Shown here in pieces: positions 1 through 4,727 of a DNA stretch of 10,532 bases. Origin of the DNA: Bacteroidales bacterium. Lineage in GTDB: Bacteria; Bacteroidota; Bacteroidia; Bacteroidales; 4484-276. Below the pieces are notes generated by a model. It saw only the letters and a program-made list of their open reading frames with translations, searched no databases and was not told where the DNA came from. Within the stretch, counting starts at the first letter, position 1, and every line of letters starts with the position of its first letter. The position numbers were made by a program, and so were the translations under genes. The DNA lies in assembly GCA_018400545.1 (NCBI GenBank), contig JAGYLT010000058.1:1-10532 (forward strand), given 5' to 3'.

Positions 1-12
1 TACTTTGAACCC

Positions 13-107
13 ACATTCCGCTACAGATAAATTTTTATTGGTAGCGGAATCTACTATTTAAGACCTACATTCCGCTACGGATAAATTTTTATTATCAGCG
101 GAATGTA
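13..107. repeat. Two direct copies of a 38-bp imperfect palindrome
   Basis: Copy 1 (13-50) and copy 2 (67-104) match at 34 of 38 positions and start 54 bp apart. Each copy can fold. In copy 1, ATTCCGCTAC (15-24) pairs perfectly with GTAGCGGAAT (41-50) around a 16-nt AT-rich loop. In copy 2, an 11-bp stem pairs 66-76 with 97-107, and an inner GATAA/TTATC stem (80-84 with 92-96) extends it after a 3-nt bulge. Where the copies differ near the right arm, each still keeps a paired stem, which suggests the fold matters or that each copy spread as a hairpin. Size and layout resemble REP/BIME-type elements mobilised by RAYT (Y1-family) transposases, and GTAG/CTAC lies at the stem base next to the loop. 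No transposase is in the window, so that assignment is inference. Confidence 0.8.
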
Positions 108-329
108 TGTGAAGTGAAATTTAACGAATCAACATTTCCAATTAACAAAAAATTTGCAATGGAAATCCGGGAAAAAATTGGCAGATTCAAACTTCAGGCA
201 AAAACAAAAAAAACAGTTTTCTTTACCATGATCACAACTTTTGGAATACAGCAAAATCAATACAGCCTTGAGGTTGTTGACCACAGTTTAGATATGGAAA
301 TTTTATTCATGCCTGCGGGTAAAAAGTAA
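45..329 (+). pseudogene. C-terminal remnant of a Bacteroidota AAA-type ATP-binding protein
   Basis: The frame is open from just after a TAG at 42-44 to the stop at 327-329. From about 105 it reads like the end of the large Bacteroidota family of AAA+ ATP-binding proteins with a C-terminal nuclease-like domain. The recognisable parts are the VCEVKF strand, the FPINKKFA motif, the KKTVFFTMITTFG segment, and a final SLDMEILF. Full-length members are several hundred residues long; only about 70 recognisable residues remain, and the P-loop ATPase part is absent. A GTG at 114 could serve as a start but falls inside the conserved CEVKF strand, so it is not a natural start. Upstream, the frame runs into the right arm of the second palindrome, so the break is probably at about 99-107. 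The product is most likely non-functional. Family assignment rests on recalled motifs, not on a search. Confidence 0.6.
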
Positions 330-424
330 TAATCCTGTTCCTGCGTTTCACATCCCATAATAGCTGCAATAAAAAACAGGAATACGGCAAACCAGATTTT
401 GAAAATGTGTTTTACCCGGATATT
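257..424 (-). pseudogene. Possible remnant of a lipoprotein leader, no start codon
   Basis: Reading leftward from an in-frame TAA at 427-425, this frame encodes a basic start (VKHIFKIW), a strongly hydrophobic stretch (FAVFLFFIAAIMG), then Cys (codon 352-350) followed by ETQEQD. This is the layout of a type II signal peptide, although Met at the -2 position of the lipobox is not ideal. No ATG, GTG or TTG lies between the upstream stop and the hydrophobic core, so the gene as it stands cannot be started normally. After the Cys the frame continues only about 30 residues, antisense to the end of the ATPase remnant, and stops at 257-259. It could be the broken 5' end of a lipoprotein gene joined to foreign sequence, or a chance hydrophobic run in AT-rich DNA. 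Confidence 0.3.
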
Positions 425-438
425 TTACAAGATAACTG

Positions 439-468
439 TTGAAGGATACATGATTTAATCTATTTTTG
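439..468 (+). promoter_or_regulatory. Bacteroidota-type promoter of the esterase gene
   Basis: TTG at 439-441, a 19-bp spacer, then TATTTTTG at 461-468 matches the Bacteroidota housekeeping promoter (-33 TTTG/TTG, -7 TAnnTTTG). It would give a leader of about 60 nt before the ATG at 535. The surrounding DNA is AT-rich, so a chance match is possible. Confidence 0.5.
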
Positions 469-534
469 ATATAATTTTTAACCGTTTTACAAAAATAATT
501 TTCCGGTAAGATTGAACATTTAAGATCCATCTTT

Positions 535-1443
535 ATGAAAAAAATTCAATTTACAATCATTACGGTACTTATGGCAACAATCGGAATCCACGCGCAAAGC
601 AGCGGAAAACTTGTGCATTATAAAAATTTCGAATCAGCATTTGTTGATGCCCGGAATGTTGACATCTGGCTTCCTGATGGTTATGACGAAAACACAAATC
701 ATAACTATCCGGTTATGTACATGCACGACGGGCAGAATCTTTTCGTTCCCGGCCACTCGTTTGGCGGAGAAGAATGGGGCGTTGATGAAACCCTGTCCAA
801 CCTTGCAGCATCCGGTCAGATTCCTGAAGTGATTGTAGTGGGTATCTGGAATACACCGAAACGATACCAGGAATACATGCCACAGAAGGTTTTTGAAAGC
901 CTCGATCGGAAAACTTCTGGATCGCTTACCAAAAAATTTGGTGGAACCGCCATTTCGGATGACTATCTGAAGTTCGTCGTTGAGGAAATGAAACCCTTTG
1001 TTGACAGCACTTTCCGCACCAAACCCGACCGCGAAAGCACTTTTGTTATGGGTTCGAGCATGGGCGGGCTGATCTCAATCTATGCGATCTCGGAATATCC
1101 TGAAATTTTCAGGGGGGCCGGTTGCCTTTCATCACACTGGATTGGCAATCCAGATGATGGTGAGGAGGTGATGCATGCTGTTTCGGATGCATTTGTTAAA
1201 TACCTCGGTAAGAATTTACCCGATGCCGGTGGTCATTTAATCTATTTTGATTACGGCACCGCAACACTCGATTCGCTTTACGAGCCCCACCAGTTAAAAA
1301 TCGATAGGGTGATGAAATCAAAAGGATATACCCGTAACAAAGACTGGATCACCCAAAAATTTGAAGGCCACGAACACAACGAAAAACACTGGCGGGAAAG
1401 ACTGAGTATTCCAATGCTGTTTTTGTTTGGTGATTTTGAATAA
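535..1443 (+). CDS. Secreted alpha/beta-hydrolase, esterase family (PF00756 type)
   Basis: This is a 302-residue protein of the esterase D / Fes / IroE-like alpha/beta-hydrolase family, which hydrolyses ester bonds; the natural substrate cannot be told from sequence. Residues 1-20 form a signal peptide (basic MKK, hydrophobic core, IHA before Gln21), so the enzyme acts in the periplasm or outside. The segment MYMHDGQNLF (61-70) is the family's conserved strand and loop near the oxyanion hole. GSSMG (173-177) is the nucleophile elbow, with Ser175 as nucleophile. His281 in GHEHNEKHWRERL is the probable catalytic His, and Asp239 or Asp246 in the FDYGTATLD segment is the probable acid. Length is normal for a single-domain member, and no carbohydrate-binding module is attached. 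The start is fixed by the signal peptide and a plausible promoter 66 nt upstream. The gene is convergent with the next gene, with 17 bp between stop codons and no obvious terminator hairpin. Confidence 0.88.
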   Translation: MKKIQFTIITVLMATIGIHAQSSGKLVHYKNFESAFVDARNVDIWLPDGYDENTNHNYPVMYMHDGQNLFVPGHSFGGEEWGVDETLSNLAASGQIPEVIVVGIWNTPKRYQEYMPQKVFESLDRKTSGSLTKKFGGTAISDDYLKFVVEEMKPFVDSTFRTKPDRESTFVMGSSMGGLISIYAISEYPEIFRGAGCLSSHWIGNPDDGEEVMHAVSDAFVKYLGKNLPDAGGHLIYFDYGTATLDSLYEPHQLKIDRVMKSKGYTRNKDWITQKFEGHEHNEKHWRERLSIPMLFLFGDFE

Positions 1444-1460
1444 CCTTCAATAAGTCTGGA

Positions 1461-2483
1461 TCAGGACATTTTCAGGATAATTTTACCCGCACTCATGTTT
1501 GATATGTAATTTCGGAGGGCATCATAGAAGTGTTCAAAATCATAAGTCTGGTTGATGGTGGTTTCCAGTTTTTTCTCCATAAACAACAACTGAATGTATC
1601 CGGAAATCTTTTTAAATTCCTCTTCGCTTTTCTCAGCCAGCCAATCGTTGAGGTTGAAACCACTCAGGATTTTATTTTTAAAGATCAGTTCCAGCGTTTC
1701 GATTCCTGAAACAGGCATTCCTGAAAGTCCGCCGTAAACAATTACTTCGGCTCCCGCCGGCATGGCATTTAAAAGTTTCCCTGTAAGTTCACCGCCTACA
1801 GCATCAATGGCGGCGGTTGCATTTAGATTTTCTGAAAGTTCGGTAAGTTTCTCTTCGAAATCATCCTCAAAGATGTTCATCACATGGCGGGATCCTTCTT
1901 TTTTCATTTGATCCACATGGTCATTTTTTCGCACCAGATTGATCACTTCAACCTCATGCTCACCTGCAAAGTACCTGATAAATTGCCCTACCTGGCCATT
2001 GGCAGCCGACTGGATGATTGCTTTGTGTTCGTTTTCACGGATATGATCGAACAGGGCGTATGCCGTAAATGGATTTACAAACAGGCAGGCAGCCTGTTCC
2101 AGGGGAAGCTCAATGCTCACCGGAATTACCTGATCCCTGCTGACCACCACATATTCGGCCCATGCTCCACCGCTGTCATCTTGTGTAAAAAAAGTTACCC
2201 TTTCACCTACAAACGAAGCATCAATATTTTCACCGGCAGCCACAATTTTACCTACGCCTTCAAACCCGGGAATTGCCGGCAATGGTTTCACAATATTGTA
2301 GCCACCCAGTAAAAATGCAATATCGGAGGGATTAACCGGAGAGGCTTCAACTTTCACCAGCACCTGATCAACTCCTGGTTTTGGAGTTGGCAGTTCAGCT
2401 ATTTTCATACCTCTAAGGGCACGTACAATGTTTGGATTGTATTGCTCGAGCGTGATGGCTTTCATAATTTCGGGTATATTCAT
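1461..2483 (-). CDS. Zinc-independent MDR oxidoreductase, enoyl-thioester reductase-like
   Basis: This 340-residue member of the medium-chain dehydrogenase/reductase superfamily is most like the quinone reductase / 2-enoyl thioester reductase (MECR/ETR) branch, which uses NAD(P)H to reduce activated double bonds. Visible motifs are NPSDIAFLLGGY (51-62, with Tyr62 where ETR enzymes carry their catalytic Tyr), PGFEGVGKIVAAG (72-84), the nucleotide-binding turn AANGQVGQ (160-167), and the ETR-like DAVGGELTGKLL plus VIVYGGLSG segments (227-254). The structural and catalytic zinc ligands of alcohol dehydrogenases are missing. I chose ATG 2483 (MNIPEI) because a good promoter -7 box lies at 2514-2507, inside the 15-residue extension that would begin at 2528. 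A further start at 2465 (MKAITLEQ) is equally family-like. The substrate is unknown; annotation as a generic quinone oxidoreductase would also fit. It is transcribed alone and diverges from the ATP-cone gene. Confidence 0.85.
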   Translation of the reverse strand: MNIPEIMKAITLEQYNPNIVRALRGMKIAELPTPKPGVDQVLVKVEASPVNPSDIAFLLGGYNIVKPLPAIPGFEGVGKIVAAGENIDASFVGERVTFFTQDDSGGAWAEYVVVSRDQVIPVSIELPLEQAACLFVNPFTAYALFDHIRENEHKAIIQSAANGQVGQFIRYFAGEHEVEVINLVRKNDHVDQMKKEGSRHVMNIFEDDFEEKLTELSENLNATAAIDAVGGELTGKLLNAMPAGAEVIVYGGLSGMPVSGIETLELIFKNKILSGFNLNDWLAEKSEEEFKKISGYIQLLFMEKKLETTINQTYDFEHFYDALRNYISNMSAGKIILKMS

Positions 2484-2506
2484 GTTTGTATTGTTTAAAT
2501 CCGGGA

Positions 2507-2539
2507 CAAAGATAGGGAGAAGATACAAATGCCTTCAAA
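2507..2539 (-). promoter_or_regulatory. Promoter of the MDR oxidoreductase gene
   Basis: Read on the minus strand: TTTG (2539-2536), a 21-bp spacer, then TATCTTTG (2514-2507), an excellent fit to the Bacteroidota -33/-7 consensus. The box ends 23 nt before ATG 2483, implying a short leader, and it excludes the longer start at 2528. Confidence 0.6.
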
Positions 2540-2634
2540 TCCTATGACAAAACTCCCAATGCCTGAAAATCAATATTTCATTTACAGAACAAACTCTGAA
2601 GATTTATTTGATAAAACAATGGTGAAAAATTTCC

Positions 2635-2664
2635 GTGCCGGCATGATGAAATTCTCTAACTTTG
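2635..2664 (+). promoter_or_regulatory. Probable promoter of the ATP-cone/nuclease gene
   Basis: TAACTTTG (2657-2664) matches TAnnTTTG and ends 23 nt before ATG 2688. The -33 element is weak: GTG at 2635-2637 with a 19-bp spacer. The placement supports starting the gene at 2688 rather than 2529. Confidence 0.4.
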
Positions 2665-2687
2665 AACTTCACGCTAACCGGGATTTT

Positions 2688-3524
2688 ATGAGCAATGAAG
2701 TAAAACACATCACCAAGAAATCGGGGGAAAAGGCTCCTTTTGATGATAAAAAATTAAAGCACTCACTGGAAAGAGCAGGTGCCGGCAAGGAAGACATTCA
2801 TGAAATTGTAAAAACTGTAACCGACAATCTCACGGATGGCATGTCCACACATAAAGTGTATCAAATGGCCTATGCCATACTGAGGAAAAGGTCGCAGCAA
2901 GTGGCCGGAAAATACCGCTTAAAAAAAGCCATTTTTGAACTGGGCCCCACCGGTTTTCCTTTTGAAAAATATGTGGGGGAATTATTTAAAAACCAGGGAT
3001 ACCATGTTGAAGTTGGAAAAATAGTTAAGGGCCATTGTGTGCAGCACGAAGTGGATGTGGTGGCACGAAAAGATGACAAGAAATTTATGGTCGAGTGCAA
3101 ATTTCATCGTGATGCCTCCAGAAAAAGTGATGTAAAGGTGAGTTTGTACATTCATTCCCGCTTCCTGGATGTTGAAAAACAGTGGAATAAAAACACATCC
3201 GTAAACCAGCGGTTTCATCAGGGCTGGATTGTTACAAATACCCGGTTTACCGATGACGCCATGCAATACGGAAAATGTTGCGGGCTGCAGCTGATCTCAT
3301 GGGATTATCCGGCCGGCAGCAGTCTGCGCGAACGCATCGACCGTTCGGGGCTTCACCCGTTAACGGCATTGCAAACATTAAAAAAAAGAGAAAAACAGGA
3401 CTTACTTGCGCTTGGAATAGTATTATCGCGGGATATCAAAAGGGAAAACCTCCTTCAGATTGGCATGAGAGAAAACATGATTCGCAAGGTATTAAAGGAA
3501 GCTGATGAGTTGACCAGATTATAA
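2688..3524 (+). CDS. ATP-cone domain fused to an Mrr-type endonuclease domain
   Basis: This is a 278-residue protein with two recognisable parts. Residues about 4-85 are an ATP-cone, the nucleotide-sensing module best known from ribonucleotide reductases and NrdR. It carries the typical VKHITKKSGEKAPFD start, the basic helix KKLKHSLERAGA, and the later HKVYQMAYAILRK helix. Residues about 90-200 form a restriction-endonuclease-like (Mrr_cat) fold. Asp123 in HEVDVVA and Glu136-Cys-Lys138 in VECKFH make a complete PD-(D/E)xK active site, so nuclease activity is plausible. The last 60 residues are helical and basic and may bind DNA, possibly as helix-hairpin-helix elements. The frame stays open upstream to ATG 2529, but that extension has no family features and contains the promoters; MSNEVKHITKK at 2688 is the natural start. 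There is no methyltransferase or specificity subunit beside it, so it is not a classical restriction-modification pair. The biological role is unknown. Confidence 0.82.
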   Translation: MSNEVKHITKKSGEKAPFDDKKLKHSLERAGAGKEDIHEIVKTVTDNLTDGMSTHKVYQMAYAILRKRSQQVAGKYRLKKAIFELGPTGFPFEKYVGELFKNQGYHVEVGKIVKGHCVQHEVDVVARKDDKKFMVECKFHRDASRKSDVKVSLYIHSRFLDVEKQWNKNTSVNQRFHQGWIVTNTRFTDDAMQYGKCCGLQLISWDYPAGSSLRERIDRSGLHPLTALQTLKKREKQDLLALGIVLSRDIKRENLLQIGMRENMIRKVLKEADELTRL

Positions 3525-3547
3525 AGTAGCCAGGTTAACCCAACAAA

Positions 3548-3580
3548 AAAGCCGATCGGAAATTCCAACCGGCTTTACTT
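3548..3580. terminator. Hairpin between convergent genes, probable bidirectional terminator
   Basis: AAAGCCG (3548-3554) pairs with CGGCTTT (3570-3576). A run of A precedes the stem, giving a T-run on the minus strand, and T-rich sequence follows on the plus strand. The loop contains a secondary GGAA/TTCC match. It lies 24 nt after the stop at 3524 and 33 nt beyond the end of the minus-strand gene at 3609, as expected for a shared terminator. Confidence 0.7.
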
Positions 3581-3608
3581 TACACTCCATCAAACAAAAA
3601 TGTATTTT

Positions 3609-4622
3609 CTACCTCATGGGGTATTTCTTGAATATCTCGTTGGCTTTCATAAGGATATCAACATATTGTGCACGTTTATAGGCAAAAGGGTCGTTCACAT
3701 TTTTCTTCGATAGTTTTCCTTTAAACGCATCGAGGTCGGCATATCCTTTTTTATCCATCCAGGTATTGATATCATTGAGCATGGTTTTAATATGTCTGAT
3801 ACCATTCTTGTAGAGTGTTGAAACTACCTGGACCACATCAGCGCCGGCCAGGAGGACCTGAATGGCGTCATTACCTGTGAGAATACCGGTATTACCGGCA
3901 ATATCTGCTTTAATGGTATCATGCAGCATGCCTGCAAAACGAAGCACCATGCGATGGTCGCCGTCATTGCTCAGGTACCACGGGAAAACAAGCTCTTCTT
4001 TATCAACATCAATGTCAGGCTGGAAAATCCGGTTGAAAAGCACGAATCCATTCACACCAACTTTATCCATTTCAGTAACAACTTTCAGGATATTGGTGTA
4101 AAACGGACTCAGCTTAACGGTGATGGGAATATCCACGGTGTGTTTTACCTTTTTGAGTATTGCCAGTTGCTGCTCAACAATTTCCTTCCCGGGCTTAACG
4201 GCATCTTTCGGATTGGCGTAAAAGTTCAGTTCCAATCCTGCAACACCGGTTTCGGCAAGTTTCTTTGCATAATCACCCCAGGTTACATCATACACGCAGT
4301 TGAGGCTCCCAATAACCGGAATATCCATCTGCTCAACTACTTTTGAGAGATTGTGAAGATGCTCTTCAGGGCCAGCATGCTCAACCTTGGGGAATAGCGT
4401 AACCATTTCGGCATGCCGCTCGTTATATTCTTCCAGGTCATCATCGTGCTGTGCACGCTCCAGTTGGATTTGTTCTTCAAAAAGTGATTTATACACAATT
4501 GCAGCCGCTCCTGCATCTTCGATTTGTTTCAGGGCATCCATGTCGGTAACCAGGTTGCTGGCTCCAACAATCAATGGGTTTTTCAATTCAAGTCCTGCGT
4601 AAGTCGTCTTTAAATCAGCCAT
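3609..4622 (-). CDS. Dihydroorotate dehydrogenase-like flavoprotein
   Basis: This 337-residue TIM-barrel protein belongs to the DHODH-like FMN family often annotated 'dihydroorotate dehydrogenase-like protein' (beta subunit). The N-terminal strand LKNPLIVGASNLV (13-25), IPVIGSLNC (101-109), ITVKLSPF (167-174, with Lys170 at the usual FMN/substrate Lys position), and the C-terminal FMN-phosphate segment from NTGILTG to AGADVVQVVSTLY (244-271) are all present, so FMN binding is likely. Where true class 1 DHODHs have ELNxSCPN with a catalytic Cys or Ser, this protein has ELNFYANP (131-138), so the catalytic base is missing. Orotate synthesis is therefore doubtful. From memory, relatives sit close to pyruvate:ferredoxin oxidoreductase genes in Bacteroidota, and nifJ lies about 2.6 kb away here, so a redox function is inferred. 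Start ATG 4622 (MADLKTTYAGLELKNP) is standard for the family. Confidence 0.85.
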   Translation of the reverse strand: MADLKTTYAGLELKNPLIVGASNLVTDMDALKQIEDAGAAAIVYKSLFEEQIQLERAQHDDDLEEYNERHAEMVTLFPKVEHAGPEEHLHNLSKVVEQMDIPVIGSLNCVYDVTWGDYAKKLAETGVAGLELNFYANPKDAVKPGKEIVEQQLAILKKVKHTVDIPITVKLSPFYTNILKVVTEMDKVGVNGFVLFNRIFQPDIDVDKEELVFPWYLSNDGDHRMVLRFAGMLHDTIKADIAGNTGILTGNDAIQVLLAGADVVQVVSTLYKNGIRHIKTMLNDINTWMDKKGYADLDAFKGKLSKKNVNDPFAYKRAQYVDILMKANEIFKKYPMR

Positions 4623-4673
4623 TATTCTAAATGTTTTATTATTTCTTTATAGATCACTAAATTTTTATTGGGG

Positions 4674-4681
4674 CAAAAATA
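4674..4681 (-). promoter_or_regulatory. Probable -7 box of the DHODH-like gene
   Basis: The minus strand reads TATTTTTG (4681-4674), matching TAnnTTTG, 51 nt before ATG 4622. No clear TTTG lies 19-21 bp upstream. The box abuts the T-run of the preceding gene's putative terminator. Confidence 0.4.
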
Positions 4682-4719
4682 TCAAAAAAAAATCACTGTT
4701 ATGCCAGGTACTGATTTTT
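4682..4719 (-). terminator. Possible intrinsic terminator after the histidine kinase gene
   Basis: On the minus strand an AT-rich 8-bp stem, AAAAATCA (4719-4712) with TGATTTTT (4694-4687), encloses a 17-nt loop and continues into an uninterrupted T-run. It starts 8 nt beyond the kinase stop at 4728. Low GC in the stem makes it weak or uncertain. Confidence 0.4.
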
Positions 4720-4727
4720 AAAGTTGT

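Noticed and set aside
348..530. 60-residue minus-strand frame starting at 530
   Set aside because: Irregular composition with no recognisable motif. It overlaps, in a different frame, the more gene-like hydrophobic leader, and its upstream DNA is the esterase promoter region.
1444..1460. Possible terminator between the convergent esterase and MDR genes
   Set aside because: Only 17 bp with no inverted repeat; transcription must end by another means or within the opposing gene.
1884..2312. 142-residue plus-strand frame inside the MDR gene
   Set aside because: It is antisense to a well-supported oxidoreductase and has no family motif; a shadow frame.
2688..3524. A restriction-modification system centred on the Mrr-domain protein
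   Set aside because: No methyltransferase, specificity subunit or other defence gene is present on either side within the window, so only a solitary nuclease-like protein is supported.
3921..4346. 141-residue plus-strand frame inside the DHODH-like gene
   Set aside because: Antisense shadow of a conserved flavoprotein with no recognisable features of its own.
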